A DNA stretch of 64,000 bases, taken from positions 1,264,001 to 1,328,000 of the forward strand of contig NZ_CP081966.1 in the NCBI RefSeq assembly GCF_019823065.1, given 5' to 3'. The notes under the pieces are model-generated. The model was not told where the DNA came from. It worked only from the letters and a program-made list of their open reading frames with translations, and made no database searches. Both the position numbers and the translations under genes were made by a program. This document shows positions 46,818 through 57,564 of the stretch, one piece after another; the first letter of the stretch is position 1; every line of letters starts with the position of its first letter. The DNA comes from Pseudomonas mosselii (GTDB lineage Bacteria; Pseudomonadota; Gammaproteobacteria; Pseudomonadales; Pseudomonadaceae).

Positions 46818-47060
46818 TCAGCGACAGGCCGCCTGGCTGAGAATGTCGCTGACCCACTGGTTGATGCTCTTCTGCGCCAGCTCGGCCTCGGCCGCCACGC
46901 TGGCGTGGAGGGTGGGCTCCAGGCGCAGGCTGAGTGTTCCGGAGTAGGTCTTCTGCGGTTCGCGGCCCAGGCGCTTGCAAGTTTCGAGGTAGTCATCGAC
47001 GGCTTCCTCGAAAGCGATTGGTTGAACAAACAAACCAAGCTGGGCAACATCCGGATGCAA
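46818..47060 (-). CDS. Truncated HicB-like antitoxin, orphan
   Basis: An 80-residue frame whose last 65 residues match the C-terminal half of HicB antitoxins: FEEAVDDYLETCKRLGREP and a ribbon-helix-helix GTLSLRLEPTLHASVAAEAELAQKSINQWVSDIL. The N-terminal HicB fold that masks the toxin is missing, and no HicA gene is adjacent. The frame needs a TTG start at 47060. It could be a decaying remnant or a free-standing DNA-binding protein. Its stop lies 2 bases after the xenA stop, convergent. Confidence 0.55.
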   Translation of the reverse strand: MHPDVAQLGLFVQPIAFEEAVDDYLETCKRLGREPQKTYSGTLSLRLEPTLHASVAAEAELAQKSINQWVSDILSQAACR

Positions 47061-47136
47061 ATGCGTTAAGCGTGGCTTCAGCTTGCCGGCCTACTCTGCA
47101 GTCCTACCTACTTTGGATGCTTGCGAGGTCTGCCAG

Positions 47137-47820
47137 ATGAACACCCGTGGTCTGCTCGATCAGCTATTGAAAACCGGTCAATCCATGCTGCAGAACCAAC
47201 AGGGCAAGGGCACCCGTCACAAGGGCTCCGGGAGCCTTGGCAGCCTGTTGTCCGGTGCCGGCGGCGGCGCATTGGCGGCTGGAGCGATGGGCCTGCTGCT
47301 GGGGAACAAGAAGGCGCGCAAGTACGGCGGCAAGGCACTCGCCTACGGCGGGCTGGCCGCACTTGGCGTGCTGGCCTACAAGGCCTATGGCAACTGGCAG
47401 GCGCGCCAGGGCGCGGGCAATCACGAGCCGCAAACCCTCGACCGTCTGCCGCCGGCCCAGGCCGAGCAGCATAGCCAAGCCGTGCTTCGGGCACTGGTGG
47501 CAGCGGCCAAGTCCGATGGCCATATCGATGAACGAGAGCGGGCATTGATCGAAGGCGAGTTCACCCGCCTGGACAGCGACCGTGAGTTGCAGCACTGGCT
47601 GCATGCCGAACTGAACAAGCCGCTGGACCCGGCCGAGGTGGCCCGCGCCGCGCAGACGCCGGAGATGGCCGCCGAAATGTTCCTGGCCAGTGTGATGATG
47701 GTCGATCAGGAGAACTTCATGGAGCGTGCCTATCTCGATGAACTGGCCCGCCAGCTGCGCCTCGACCCGAACCTGCGCCAGGAACTGGAGAATCAGGTCA
47801 GGCTTGCCGCAGGTCAGTGA
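47137..47820 (+). CDS. DUF533/TerB-like membrane-associated protein
   Basis: A 227-residue protein with an N-terminal linker, a glycine/alanine-rich hydrophobic region (LLSGAGGGALAAGAMGLLLG, then YGGLAALGVLAYKAYGNW) and a C-terminal TerB-like helical domain (AAKSDGHIDERERALIEGEF, MVDQENFMERAYLDELARQL). This is the DUF533 layout; function unknown. The acidic DGHIDERE loop resembles metal sites of TerB proteins. Monocistronic, just upstream of wsp. Confidence 0.8.
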   Translation: MNTRGLLDQLLKTGQSMLQNQQGKGTRHKGSGSLGSLLSGAGGGALAAGAMGLLLGNKKARKYGGKALAYGGLAALGVLAYKAYGNWQARQGAGNHEPQTLDRLPPAQAEQHSQAVLRALVAAAKSDGHIDERERALIEGEFTRLDSDRELQHWLHAELNKPLDPAEVARAAQTPEMAAEMFLASVMMVDQENFMERAYLDELARQLRLDPNLRQELENQVRLAAGQ

Positions 47821-47948
47821 ACCGGCATTTGGCCGCCTGAACGGGCACGGACGCCTGAATACCGCTGCATTCAGCCGCAATTGAACGGGAAGCCTGGGCT
47901 ATACTTCGGCGATTTTTCCCGCTCGTATCGAATTCCTGAGGGCTGAAT

Positions 47949-49571
47949 GTGAAGAACTGGACCTTGCGCCAACGGATCCTGGCAAGTTTCGCCGTGATCA
48001 TCGCCATCATGCTGCTGATGATTGTGGCCGCCTACTCGCGGCTGGTGGCGATCGAGTCCAGCGAGGAAGCCGTGGGGTCCGACAGCATCCCCGGCGTCTA
48101 CTACAGCTCGATGATCCGCAGTGCGTGGGTCGACAGCTACGTCACCAGCCAGCAGTTGGTGGGGCTGTCGAACCACCGCGAGATCACCTCGGCCGACCTG
48201 GAGCTGTTCAAGGGCTTCAACGATCGCCTCAAGAAACACATGGCCAGCTACCAGGCGACCATCCGCGACGCCGCCGACCAGGCGGCGTTCGACGACTTCA
48301 CCCGTCTGGAGGAGGAGTACGTCAAGCTCGTCGACCAGGTCCTGGAGACCTACCGCCAGAAGAACTACCCCGAAGCCCAGCGCTTGATCATGGATGTGCT
48401 TACGCCGGCCTGGAAAGAAGGGCGCCAGCACCTGAACGAAGTGATCGAGCGCAACCGCGAGTCCGCCGACAAGGCCACCAACGACATCGTCAGTGCGGTG
48501 AACACCGCCAAAGGCAGCATGGTCGTCTCGCTGCTGCTGGCCATTATCGCCGCCGGTGTTTGCGGACTGCTGCTCATGCGCCAGATCACCGCACCCATGC
48601 AACGCATCGTCCACGCTCTGGACGGTCTGCGCTCGGGTGATCTGAGCATGCGCCTGAACCTGGACCGCAAGGATGAGTTCGGCGCGATCGAGGGTGGTTT
48701 CAACGAGATGGCCGAGTCCCTGGCCAACCTGGTGGCCCAGGCCCAGCGCTCGTCGGTGCAAGTGACCACCTCAGTCACCGAGATCGCGGCCACCTCCAAG
48801 CAGCAACAGGCCACCGCCACCGAAACTGCCGCCACCACCACCGAGATCGGCGCCACGTCGCGGGAAATCGCCGCCACCTCGCGGGACCTGGTGCGTACCA
48901 TGACCGAAGTCACCAGCGCCGCCGACCAGGCCTCGAGCCTTGCCGGCTCCGGCCAGCAGGGCCTGGCGCGCATGGAAGAAACCATGCACCAGGTGATGGG
49001 CGCCGCCGACCTGGTCAATGCCAAGCTGGCGATCCTCAACGAAAAGGCCAGCAACATCACCCAGATGGTGGTGACCATCGTCAAGGTCGCCGACCAGACC
49101 AACCTGCTGTCGCTCAACGCCGCCATCGAGGCCGAGAAGGCCGGCGAATACGGTCGTGGCTTCGCCGTGGTCGCCACCGAGGTGCGGCGCCTGGCCGACC
49201 AGACCGCCGTGGCCACCTACGACATCGAGCAGATGGTGCGCGAGATCCAGTCGGCGGTGTCGGCCGGGGTGATGGGCATGGACAAGTTCTCCGAGGAAGT
49301 GCGCCGCGGCATGTTCGAGGTGCAGCAGGTCGGCGAGCAACTGAGCCAGATCATTCACCAGGTGCAGGCGTTGGCGCCGCGGGTACTGATGGTCAACGAG
49401 GGCATGCAGGCCCAGGCCACCGGCGCCGAGCAGATCAACCAGGCGTTGGCCCAGCTAAGCGATGCCAGCACCCAGACCGTCGAGTCGCTGCGCCAGGCCA
49501 GTTTCGCCATCGACGAACTGAGCCAGGTGGCCGCCGGGCTGCGCGGTGGTGTGTCGCGGTTCAAAGTCTGA
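47949..49571 (+). CDS. wspA: Wsp membrane chemoreceptor
   Basis: Methyl-accepting receptor of the surface-sensing Wsp system, 540 residues, starting at GTG. Membrane helices at about 11-29 and 189-209 flank a helical-bundle sensor. HAMP follows to about 265, then the cytoplasmic signalling domain with the conserved tip [32 protein letters not shown]. It drives the WspE kinase, which activates WspR to make cyclic-di-GMP on surface contact. First gene of a seven-gene operon; spacing to wspB is 5 bases. Confidence 0.95.
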   Translation: MKNWTLRQRILASFAVIIAIMLLMIVAAYSRLVAIESSEEAVGSDSIPGVYYSSMIRSAWVDSYVTSQQLVGLSNHREITSADLELFKGFNDRLKKHMASYQATIRDAADQAAFDDFTRLEEEYVKLVDQVLETYRQKNYPEAQRLIMDVLTPAWKEGRQHLNEVIERNRESADKATNDIVSAVNTAKGSMVVSLLLAIIAAGVCGLLLMRQITAPMQRIVHALDGLRSGDLSMRLNLDRKDEFGAIEGGFNEMAESLANLVAQAQRSSVQVTTSVTEIAATSKQQQATATETAATTTEIGATSREIAATSRDLVRTMTEVTSAADQASSLAGSGQQGLARMEETMHQVMGAADLVNAKLAILNEKASNITQMVVTIVKVADQTNLLSLNAAIEAEKAGEYGRGFAVVATEVRRLADQTAVATYDIEQMVREIQSAVSAGVMGMDKFSEEVRRGMFEVQQVGEQLSQIIHQVQALAPRVLMVNEGMQAQATGAEQINQALAQLSDASTQTVESLRQASFAIDELSQVAAGLRGGVSRFKV

Positions 49572-49576
49572 CGACG

Positions 49577-50098
49577 ATGAACGACATGTCCCCCCGCGAG
49601 GCGCGCGCCAGCACTGAAAAGGGCGTGCTGTACCTGCAGTTTCGCATCGCCGACCAGCGTTTCGCCCTGGACGTGCGCGAGGTGATCGAGGTCCTGCCGC
49701 AACGTGCGCTCAAGCCCATTGCCCAGGCTCCGGTCTGGGTGGCTGGCGTGCTCGCCCATCGCGGTGTGCTGGTGCCGGTGATCGACCTGTCGGCGCTCAG
49801 TTTCGGCTCCTCGGCCCAGTCGCGCAGCAGCACACGCCTGGTGCTGGTGCATTACCGCGCCGATCCACAGCGTCCGCAGTTGCAGCTGGGGCTGATCCTG
49901 GAGCAGGCCACCGACACCCTGCGCTGCGCGCCTGACGACTTCCAACCCTACGGGCTGGACAATGCCGAGGCGCGTTACCTCGGGCCTGTGCGCCAGGACG
50001 CCCGGGGTTTGTTGCAACGCATCGAGGTGGATGACCTGTTGTCGGATGCGGTGCGCGAGTTGCTCTATCCGCTGGAGCCAGGGCAGGTGCAGGCATGA
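49577..50098 (+). CDS. wspB: CheW-like adaptor WspB
   Basis: Single CheW domain of 173 residues (VLYLQFRIADQRFALDVREVIEVLPQ, VWVAGVLAHRGVLVPVIDLSAL) that couples WspA to WspE. It overlaps wspC by 4 bases. Confidence 0.94.
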   Translation: MNDMSPREARASTEKGVLYLQFRIADQRFALDVREVIEVLPQRALKPIAQAPVWVAGVLAHRGVLVPVIDLSALSFGSSAQSRSSTRLVLVHYRADPQRPQLQLGLILEQATDTLRCAPDDFQPYGLDNAEARYLGPVRQDARGLLQRIEVDDLLSDAVRELLYPLEPGQVQA

Positions 50099-51342
50099 CT
50101 GAGCAGCGTTTCTTTCGTTTCCTGCAGGAGCGTATCGGCCTGGACGTCGAGTCGGTCGGCGCGGCGATGGTTGAGCGTGCCTTGCGCCAACGCTGCACCG
50201 TCGTGCAGGCGCAGAACCTGGACGACTACTGGGTGCGCCTGTTGCAGTCGACCGATGAACAGCAAGCCCTGATCGAGGCGGTCATCGTTCCGGAAACCTG
50301 GTTCTTCCGCTATCCCGAATCCTTCACCGCGCTGGCGGGCCTGGCCCACAAACGCGTAGAGGAGCTGGCCGGTGCCCGGCCGCTGCGGATCCTCAGCCTG
50401 CCTTGCTCCACCGGCGAGGAGCCGTACTCGATCGCCATGGCGTTGCTCGACGGCGGGCTGAGCCCTGGGGTATTTCGAATAGACGGCCTCGACATCAGCC
50501 CCAGTTCGGTGGCCAAGGGCGAGCTAGGGGTCTATGGCCGCAACTCGTTCCGCGGCAGCGAGCTGGCCTTTCGCGAGCGGCATTTCACCGCCGTCGGCGA
50601 GGCCCATCGCCTGGATGAGCGGGTGCGCCAGCAGGTCAGCCTGCAGGTGGGCAACGTGCTCGATCCGGCGCTGCGGGCGCGCCAAGGTCTCTATGATTTC
50701 GTGTTCTGCCGAAACCTGTTGATCTATTTCGATGTGCCGACCCAGCAGCGAGTGTTCGAGGTGCTCAAGCACATGACCCATGTCCAGGGCGTGCTGTTCA
50801 TCGGGCCGGCCGAGGGCAGCCTGCTGGCGCGCCTGGGCATGCGGCCGTTGGGGATCGCCCAGTCGTTCGCCTACGTGCGTCAGGATGAAGCGCCGCCGGT
50901 CCCCATCGCCAAGCCGGCGTCCCGCCCCACAGTCGCGCCATCCGTGCCACCGCGTATCTTGACGCTGCCGCCGCGGGTTGGCAGACCGAACGCCGCGCCA
51001 GTCGCCAAGGTGATGCCAGCCGAAGGTGAGGCGCAACTGCTGGCCAGCATCGCCCAGCATGCCAATGCCGGCGACAGCGCCCAGGCCAGGGAAGGCTGCG
51101 AGCGCTATCTACGCAAGTTTGCGCCCAAGGCACAGGTCTACTACTGGCTGGGGTTGCTCAGCGATACCGAGGGCGATGCCGCGCAGGCCATTACCCATTA
51201 CCGCAAGGCCCTCTACCTCGAGCCGCAGCACCCGGAGGCGCTGATGCACCTGGCCATGCTGCTGGCCGCGCAGGGCGACGAGGCGGGCGCGCGACGCCTG
51301 CAGGAGCGTGCCGCTCGGGCAGGCAGGGAGTCTGAACGATGA
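50095..51342 (+). CDS. wspC: CheR-like methyltransferase with TPR tail, WspC
   Basis: Methylates glutamates of WspA to raise signalling. The 415-residue protein has a CheR domain with the SAM motif SLPCSTGEEPYSIAMAL and FCRNLLIYFD, then a Pro/Ala-rich linker (about 265-305) and a C-terminal TPR region (YYWLGLLSDTEGDAAQAITHYRKALYLEP). Overlaps both neighbours by 4 bases. Confidence 0.95.
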   Translation: MTEQRFFRFLQERIGLDVESVGAAMVERALRQRCTVVQAQNLDDYWVRLLQSTDEQQALIEAVIVPETWFFRYPESFTALAGLAHKRVEELAGARPLRILSLPCSTGEEPYSIAMALLDGGLSPGVFRIDGLDISPSSVAKGELGVYGRNSFRGSELAFRERHFTAVGEAHRLDERVRQQVSLQVGNVLDPALRARQGLYDFVFCRNLLIYFDVPTQQRVFEVLKHMTHVQGVLFIGPAEGSLLARLGMRPLGIAQSFAYVRQDEAPPVPIAKPASRPTVAPSVPPRILTLPPRVGRPNAAPVAKVMPAEGEAQLLASIAQHANAGDSAQAREGCERYLRKFAPKAQVYYWLGLLSDTEGDAAQAITHYRKALYLEPQHPEALMHLAMLLAAQGDEAGARRLQERAARAGRESER

Positions 51343-52004
51343 GCGGCGAATACCCTATGCAACTGATCGCCCACGATGACGAGCAGATCGATGACTGCTG
51401 GAATCGTATCGGGGTGCATGGCGACAAGCAGTGCCCCTTGCTGCCACGGCATGTGCACTGCCGCAATTGTGAGGTCTATGCCGAGGCGGCAATGCGCCTG
51501 CTCGACCGTTATGCGCTGATTCAGGATGAACCGCTCGAGGCGCCGCTCGTGCAGGAAGAAGCGGTCGGCCGCTCGATGCTGCTGTTCCGCCTGGGCGAGG
51601 AATGGTTGGCCCTGGCTACCGCCTGCCTGGCCGAGATCTCCCCGTTGCAGCCGGTGCACTCATTGCCTCACCAGCGATCGCGGGTGCTGCAGGGAGTCGC
51701 CAATGTGCGCGGGTCGCTGGTGCCTTGCCTGTCGCTGGCCGACCTGCTGGGCGTATCGGTCGAGGCGGGCGGCGAGCGCGGTGGGCGGAGCATGCCGCGC
51801 ATGCTGATCCTGGCGGCCGAAGGCGGGCCGGTGGTGGTACCGGTGGACGAGATAGACGGTATCCATCGCCTTGACCCGGCGACCCTGGACAACGGCCGCG
51901 ATGCGGCGCACTTCACTGCGGCGGTGCTGCAGTGGCGTGGGCGCAGCGTGCGCGTGCTGGATGAACAACACCTGATGTCAGCCGTGAAGCGGAGCCTGTC
52001 ATGA
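51339..52004 (+). CDS. wspD: CheW-like adaptor WspD with N-terminal Cys/His cluster
   Basis: Second CheW adaptor, 221 residues. Before the CheW domain (from about residue 80, SMLLFRLGEEWLALATACLAEI) is a short segment with Cys32, His38, His40, Cys41 and Cys44 (CPLLPRHVHCRNCEVY), a possible metal- or redox-sensitive site of unknown use. Overlaps wspE by 4 bases. Confidence 0.93.
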   Translation: MSGEYPMQLIAHDDEQIDDCWNRIGVHGDKQCPLLPRHVHCRNCEVYAEAAMRLLDRYALIQDEPLEAPLVQEEAVGRSMLLFRLGEEWLALATACLAEISPLQPVHSLPHQRSRVLQGVANVRGSLVPCLSLADLLGVSVEAGGERGGRSMPRMLILAAEGGPVVVPVDEIDGIHRLDPATLDNGRDAAHFTAAVLQWRGRSVRVLDEQHLMSAVKRSLS

Positions 52005-54295
52005 CCCCGGAGCAAATGCGCGATGCGTCGCTGCTCGAGCTGTTCAGCCTGGAGGCCGAGGCCCAGACCCAGGTGCTCAGTGCGGGCCTGATGGCGCTGG
52101 AGCGCAACCCTGCGCAACCCGATCAGCTCGAGGCCTGCATGCGTGCGGCGCACTCGCTCAAGGGCGCGGCGCGGATCGTCGGCATCGACGCCGGGGTCAG
52201 TGTCGCCCATGTCATGGAAGATTGCCTGGTAGCAGCCCAGGAAGGCCGCCTGCTGCTGCGCCCCGAGCATATCGACGCACTGTTGCAGGGCACCGATCTG
52301 CTGATGCGCATCGCCACGCCGGGCGATCAGGACAGCGAAGCCGCCGTGGCGGTGTTTCTGGCGCAGATGGCGTCCTTGCTCGACCCCTCGGCGCCGTTGC
52401 TGGCCAACGCACAGCCGAGTGCACCGAGCCTGCCGCCTGTCGTCCAGCCCGCACTGCCGGAGCCCGAGCCCCTGCCGCCACCTGAGCCCGATGTCGAAGC
52501 GGAACCGATGCCTGCCCGCAAGGCTGGAAAACGCGGTGGCGAGGGCGGCGAGCGGGTGTTGCGGGTCACCGCCGACCGACTGAACAGCCTGCTGGACCTG
52601 TCGAGCAAGTCGCTGGTCGAGACCCAGCGCCTGAAACCCTACCTGGCCACTCTGCAGCGCCTGAAACGCATGCATGGCCAGGGCATGCGGGGGCTCGACG
52701 GGCTGAAGGCCCAGCTGGAGGAGAGCGGGCAGGGGCCAGAAGTGCTCGAAGCCCTGGCCCAGACCCAGCAGTTGCTGGCCGAAACCCAGCAAATCCTGTT
52801 GCAACAGGCGGCTGACCTGGACGAATTCGGCTGGCAGGCCAGCCAGCGCGCGCAGTTGCTCTACGACACGGCTTTGGCCTGTCGCATGCGTCCGTTCGCC
52901 GATGTGCTGACCGGGCAGAGCCGGATGGTCCGCGACCTTGGACGTTCGCTGGACAAGCCCGTGCGCCTGCTGGTCGAGGGCGAGAAGACCCAGGTCGATC
53001 GCGATGTGCTGGAAAAACTCGAGGCTCCGCTGACGCACCTGCTGCGCAATGCGGTCGATCACGGTATCGAGCTGCCCGAGCAGCGCCTGCTGGCCGGCAA
53101 GCCGAGCGAGGGCACGGTACGCCTGCGCGCCTCGCACCAGGCCGGGTTGCTGATCCTCGAACTGTCCGATGATGGTGCCGGTATCGATCTGCAGCGCCTG
53201 CGCCGCAGTATCGTCGAGCGAGCCCTGTCGCCGGCCGAGACCGTGGCGCAGATGAGCGAGGCCGAGCTGCTGACGTTCCTGTTCCTGCCGGGCTTCAGCC
53301 TGCGCGACACGGTCACCGAGGTGTCCGGGCGCGGTGTCGGGCTGGACGCAGTGCAGCACATGGTCCGCGAACTGCGCGGGTCCATCGAGTTGACCCAGGT
53401 GGCGGGGCAGGGCTGCTGCTTCCACCTGGAAGTGCCGTTGACCCTGTCGGTGGTGCGCAGCCTGGTGGTCGAGGTGGGCGGCGAGGCTTATGCCTTCCCC
53501 CTGGCGCATATCGAGCGCACCGTCGAAGTGCCGGCCGAGGCCATCGTGCAGATCGAAGGTCGTCAGCACTTCTGGCACGAAGGCCGGCATATCGGCCTGG
53601 TGGCCGCCAGCCAGTTGCTCAACCGGCCGGCGGCGCAGGGCGACGAGCAGAGCCTGCGGGTGGTGGTGATCCGCGAGCGCGAACAGCTCTATGGGGTGGC
53701 GGTCGAGCGCCTGATCGGCGAACGGGTGTTGGTAGTGATGCCGCTGGACCCGCGCCTGGGCAAGGTCCAGGACATTTCCGCGGGCGCCTTGCTCGATGAT
53801 GGCTCGGTGGTGCTGATCGTCGATGTCGAGGACCTGTTGCGCTCGGTGGACAAGTTGCTCAGCACCGGCCGCCTGGAGCGTATCGAACGGGGCGGGCGGG
53901 GCGGCAAGGGTGTGGCGCGCAAGCGCATCCTGGTGGTCGACGACTCGCTCACCGTGCGCGAGCTGCAGCGCAAGCTGCTGGGCAACCGCGGCTATGACGT
54001 GGCAGTGGCCGTCGATGGCATGGACGGCTGGAACGCACTGCGCAGCGATGATTTTGACCTGCTGATCACCGACATCGACATGCCGCGCATGGATGGCATC
54101 GAGCTGGTCACTCTGGTAAGGCGCGACAGTCGCCTGCAATCGCTGCCGGTGATGGTGGTTTCCTACAAGGACCGCGAAGAAGACCGGCGTCGTGGACTGG
54201 ATGCCGGCGCCGACTATTATTTGGCCAAGGCCAGCTTCCATGACGATGCGTTGCTGGAGGCGGTCGTGGAGCTGATCGGAGGTGCCCAGGGATGA
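52001..54295 (+). CDS. wspE: Hybrid CheA kinase-response regulator WspE
   Basis: Kinase at the centre of Wsp, 764 residues: N-terminal HPt domain with His51 ([12 protein letters not shown]), a Pro-rich linker, dimerisation helix, ATPase domain ([33 protein letters not shown]), CheW domain, and a C-terminal receiver ([25 protein letters not shown]). It phosphorylates WspR and WspF. Motifs look intact. Confidence 0.95.
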   Translation: MTPEQMRDASLLELFSLEAEAQTQVLSAGLMALERNPAQPDQLEACMRAAHSLKGAARIVGIDAGVSVAHVMEDCLVAAQEGRLLLRPEHIDALLQGTDLLMRIATPGDQDSEAAVAVFLAQMASLLDPSAPLLANAQPSAPSLPPVVQPALPEPEPLPPPEPDVEAEPMPARKAGKRGGEGGERVLRVTADRLNSLLDLSSKSLVETQRLKPYLATLQRLKRMHGQGMRGLDGLKAQLEESGQGPEVLEALAQTQQLLAETQQILLQQAADLDEFGWQASQRAQLLYDTALACRMRPFADVLTGQSRMVRDLGRSLDKPVRLLVEGEKTQVDRDVLEKLEAPLTHLLRNAVDHGIELPEQRLLAGKPSEGTVRLRASHQAGLLILELSDDGAGIDLQRLRRSIVERALSPAETVAQMSEAELLTFLFLPGFSLRDTVTEVSGRGVGLDAVQHMVRELRGSIELTQVAGQGCCFHLEVPLTLSVVRSLVVEVGGEAYAFPLAHIERTVEVPAEAIVQIEGRQHFWHEGRHIGLVAASQLLNRPAAQGDEQSLRVVVIREREQLYGVAVERLIGERVLVVMPLDPRLGKVQDISAGALLDDGSVVLIVDVEDLLRSVDKLLSTGRLERIERGGRGGKGVARKRILVVDDSLTVRELQRKLLGNRGYDVAVAVDGMDGWNALRSDDFDLLITDIDMPRMDGIELVTLVRRDSRLQSLPVMVVSYKDREEDRRRGLDAGADYYLAKASFHDDALLEAVVELIGGAQG

Positions 54296-55305
54296 GAATC
54301 GCCATCGTCAACGACATGCCCATGGCCGTGGAGGCCCTGCGCCGTGCGTTGGCCTTCGAACCCGCGCACCAGGTGATCTGGGTGGCGGGCAATGGCGCCG
54401 AGGCGGTGCGCCTGTGCGCCGAGCAGACCCCGGACCTGATCCTCATGGACCTGATCATGCCGGTGATGGATGGTGTCGAGGCCACCCGGCGGATCATGGC
54501 GCAGACGCCGTGCGCCATCGTCATCGTCACCGTGGACCGCAAGCAGAACGTGCATCGGGTGTTCGAGGCCATGGGCCATGGCGCTCTGGATGTGGTCGAT
54601 ACCCCGGCGCTGGGCGCGGGTGACGCCCGGGAAGCGGCCGCGCCGCTGTTACGCAAGATCCTGAATATTGGCTGGCTGATCGGCCAGCAGCGTCCCAGTG
54701 CCGCTCGTACGGTGGCCGCGCCGCTACGCGAGAGCTCGCAGCGCCGTGCCTTGGTGGCCATCGGTTCGTCGGCCGGAGGGCCGGCGGCGTTGGAAGTGCT
54801 GCTCAAGGGCCTGCCGCGCAGTTTTCCGGCGGCCATCGTGCTGGTCCAGCATGTGGATCAGGTGTTCGCCGCCGGCATGGCCGAATGGCTCAGCACCGCG
54901 TCGGGTCTGCCGGTGCGCCTGGCCCGCGAGGGTGAGCCTCCGCAGCCGGGGCAGGTGCTGCTGGCCGGCACCAACCACCATATCCGCCTGCTGAGGAATG
55001 GCGAGCTGGCCTACACTGCCGAGCCTGTCAACGAAATCTACCGGCCCTCGATCGACGTGTTCTTCGAGAGCGTGGCGCGCTACTGGTCAGGCGACGCGGT
55101 GGGCGTGCTGCTTACCGGCATGGGGCGCGACGGTGCCCAGGGCCTGAAGCTGATGCGCCAGCAGGGCTTCCTCACCATCGCCCAGGACCAGCAAAGCTGC
55201 GCGGTGTACGGCATGCCCAAGGCCGCCGCGGCGATCGACGCGGCGGTGGAAATCCGCCCGCTGGAGCGAATTGCCGGGCGACTGGTGGAAATCTTTTCGA
55301 AATGA
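54292..55305 (+). CDS. wspF: CheB-like methylesterase WspF
   Basis: Demethylates WspA and so damps the system; loss raises cyclic-di-GMP in relatives. The 337-residue protein has a receiver domain with Asp53 and an esterase domain with the Ser ([11 protein letters not shown]), His ([10 protein letters not shown]) and Asp ([10 protein letters not shown]) triad. It appears full-length and functional. Confidence 0.95.
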   Translation: MRIAIVNDMPMAVEALRRALAFEPAHQVIWVAGNGAEAVRLCAEQTPDLILMDLIMPVMDGVEATRRIMAQTPCAIVIVTVDRKQNVHRVFEAMGHGALDVVDTPALGAGDAREAAAPLLRKILNIGWLIGQQRPSAARTVAAPLRESSQRRALVAIGSSAGGPAALEVLLKGLPRSFPAAIVLVQHVDQVFAAGMAEWLSTASGLPVRLAREGEPPQPGQVLLAGTNHHIRLLRNGELAYTAEPVNEIYRPSIDVFFESVARYWSGDAVGVLLTGMGRDGAQGLKLMRQQGFLTIAQDQQSCAVYGMPKAAAAIDAAVEIRPLERIAGRLVEIFSK

Positions 55306-55356
55306 AGATATGTATTGAGGCGCGCCGCGTGGCCGGCGGTCAACGGGTGACTACGG

Positions 55357-56361
55357 ATGAATGATCTACCGATCGAAGGTTTCACGACCATCAACGAAAG
55401 CGCGGCGATGGTCCTGCTGGTCGATGATCAGGCGATGATCGGCGAAGCGGTGCGCCGTGGTCTGGCCCATGAAGAGAACATTGACTTCCATTTCTGCGCC
55501 GACCCGCACCAGGCGGTGGCGCAGGCCATGCGCATCAAGCCCACGGTAATTCTCCAGGACCTGATCATGCCGGGCCTCGATGGCCTGACCCTGGTGCGCG
55601 AGTACCGCAACAACCCGGCCACCCAGGATATCCCGATCATCGTCCTGTCGACCAAGGAGGACCCGCTGGTCAAGAGCGCGGCCTTTGCTGCCGGGGCCAA
55701 CGACTACCTGGTAAAGCTACCGGACACCATCGAGCTGGTGGCGCGTATCCGCTATCACTCGCGCTCGTACCTCACGCTGTTGCAGCGCGACGAGGCCTAT
55801 CGCGCACTGCGGGTGAGCCAGCAGCAGTTGCTCGATACCAACCTGATGTTGCAGCGGTTGATGAACTCGGACGGTCTCACCGGGCTGTCCAACCGTCGTC
55901 ATTTCGACGAGTACCTGGAATTGGAGTGGCGTCGGGCTATCCGTGAACAGCAGCAGTTGTCGCTGCTGATGGTCGACGTCGACTACTTCAAGGCGTTCAA
56001 CGATAGCTTCGGTCACCTGGCCGGTGACGAGGCCCTGCGTCAGGTGGCCGAGGCCATTCGCGGCTGCTGCTCGCGGCCGACCGACCTGCCGGCGCGTTAT
56101 GGCGGCGAGGAGTTCGCCCTGGTGCTGCCTAACACCTCCCCTGGTGGTGCGCGGCTGGTGGCGGAGAAGCTGCGCCAGACCATCATGGGCCTGAAGATCG
56201 CCCACACCGTGCCTGAGGCGGCCTCCCTGCTGACCGTGAGTATCGGTCTGGCGACCTTGACGCCGAGTGTCGGCAGTCATTGCCGTCAGCTGATCTCGGC
56301 GGCGGACAAGGGGCTGTACCTGGCCAAGAACAGCGGACGCAACCAGGTTGGCATTGCATGA
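55357..56361 (+). CDS. wspR: Response-regulator diguanylate cyclase WspR
   Basis: Output of Wsp: makes cyclic-di-GMP when phosphorylated. The 334-residue protein has a receiver with Asp68 ([13 protein letters not shown]), a helical linker, and a GGDEF domain with active GGEEF and an RPTD I-site five residues earlier. It lies 51 bases after wspF, a slightly looser spacing than the overlapping genes before it. Confidence 0.96.
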   Translation: MNDLPIEGFTTINESAAMVLLVDDQAMIGEAVRRGLAHEENIDFHFCADPHQAVAQAMRIKPTVILQDLIMPGLDGLTLVREYRNNPATQDIPIIVLSTKEDPLVKSAAFAAGANDYLVKLPDTIELVARIRYHSRSYLTLLQRDEAYRALRVSQQQLLDTNLMLQRLMNSDGLTGLSNRRHFDEYLELEWRRAIREQQQLSLLMVDVDYFKAFNDSFGHLAGDEALRQVAEAIRGCCSRPTDLPARYGGEEFALVLPNTSPGGARLVAEKLRQTIMGLKIAHTVPEAASLLTVSIGLATLTPSVGSHCRQLISAADKGLYLAKNSGRNQVGIA

Positions 56362-56562
56362 TCCGGTCTCCATCGGCTCGTTCCCTCCGCGCAAGAGCCG
56401 TCAATGCTGGCCATAGGCTGCAACTGCGACCATGAACAACCTTTCACCCAGGAACTTCCTGCGCGCAACCCGCTCTTATGCCGGTAGCCATTGGTCGCGG
56501 CCGCCTGCTAAGCTCGCGGCTTTACCCTGATTGCCCTCATGGCGCATGAACAAGGAAATTAC

Positions 56563-57285
56563 ATGAAACAGCATCGTTTGGCGGCCGCGGTTGCCCTGGT
56601 AGGCCTGGTCCTCGCGGGCTGCGACGCCCAGACCAGCAGCGTCGAGCTGAAGACTCCGGCACAGAAGGCCTCCTACGGTATCGGCCTGAACATGGGCAAG
56701 AGCCTGGCCCAGGAAGGCATGGACGACCTGGACTCGAAAGCCGTCGCCCAGGGCATCGAGGACGCGGTAGGCAAGAAAGAGCAGCGCATCAAGGACGAAG
56801 AGCTGGTCGAAGCCTTCACCGCCTTGCAGAAGCGCGCCGAAGAACGCCTGGCCAAGGCTAGCGAGGAAGCTGCCGCCGCCGGCAAGAAATTCCTCGAGGA
56901 AAACGGCAAGAAGCCTGGCGTGATCACCACCGCTTCGGGCCTGCAGTATGAAGTGGTCAAGAAGGCCGACGGCCCGCAACCCAAACCGACCGACGTGGTC
57001 ACCGTCCACTACGAAGGCAAGCTGACCGACGGCAAGGTCTTCGACAGCTCCGTCGAGCGCGGCAGCCCGATCGACCTGCCGGTCAGCGGCGTGATCCCGG
57101 GCTGGGTCGAAGGTCTGCAACTGATGCACGTCGGCGAGAAGTACAAGCTGTACATCCCGGCCGAGCTGGCCTATGGCGCCCAGAGCCCGAGCCCGCTGAT
57201 CCCGGCCAACTCGGTCCTGGTCTTCGACCTGGAACTGATTGCCATCAAGGATCCGGCCAAGGCCGACCAGGCACCGGCCAAGTAA
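56563..57285 (+). CDS. FKBP-type peptidyl-prolyl isomerase lipoprotein
   Basis: Folding catalyst of the Mip/FkpA type, 240 residues. The signal peptide ends in LAGC (Cys20), so it is a probable lipoprotein. The N-terminal dimerisation helices (KASYGIGLNMGKSLAQEGMD) and long linker lead to the FKBP domain (VTVHYEGKLTDGKVFDSS, GVIPGWVEGLQLM, YGAQSPSPLIPANSVLVFDLEL). AAGGA precedes the ATG at 56563. A strong terminator follows. Confidence 0.92.
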   Translation: MKQHRLAAAVALVGLVLAGCDAQTSSVELKTPAQKASYGIGLNMGKSLAQEGMDDLDSKAVAQGIEDAVGKKEQRIKDEELVEAFTALQKRAEERLAKASEEAAAAGKKFLEENGKKPGVITTASGLQYEVVKKADGPQPKPTDVVTVHYEGKLTDGKVFDSSVERGSPIDLPVSGVIPGWVEGLQLMHVGEKYKLYIPAELAYGAQSPSPLIPANSVLVFDLELIAIKDPAKADQAPAK

Positions 57286-57305
57286 TACCCGGCCCGTTGC
57301 AAGAA

Positions 57306-57336
57306 GACGCCCCGTTTCGACGGGGCGTCGTCGTTT
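57306..57336 (+). terminator. Terminator after the FKBP isomerase gene
   Basis: GACGCCCCG/CGGGGCGTC stem with 6-base loop followed by GTCGTTTT, 20 bases past the stop. Confidence 0.85.
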
Positions 57337-57517
57337 TCAGTCCGGCTTGACGCGAACCGTCGGCGTCATTCACTGTCGCAAGCAGTACCCACGCAGGCAC
57401 GGAGGCCGGTGTCGCAAAACGTTTGCGCGATTGAAACGGTTGTGTAAAAAACGCCCGATTCGTACCAGGCCCTTGCCCGGCGGGCACCACGCGGCGCCAA
57501 TGTCGCCCTGTTCACAA

Positions 57518-57544
57518 GGTTATCCACAATAAATGTGGATAACC
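57518..57544. promoter_or_regulatory. Inverted pair of perfect DnaA boxes
   Basis: GGTTATCCACA and TGTGGATAACC form an 11-base perfect palindrome around ATAAA. Each arm contains the strict DnaA box TTATCCACA (57520-57528 plus, 57534-57542 minus). It lies 20 bases before the YkvA start. Confidence 0.7.
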
Positions 57545-57564
57545 CCTGGTCCTCTGGAGGTCCC

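Noticed and set aside
57411..57430. PurR/LacI-like sequence GCAAAACGTTTGC
   Set aside because: An extra A breaks the even-length symmetry required at the centre, and no purine or sugar gene follows.
57518..57544. Replication origin suggested by DnaA boxes
   Set aside because: Only two boxes, no AT-rich unwinding region and no dnaA, dnaN, gidA or parAB genes nearby.
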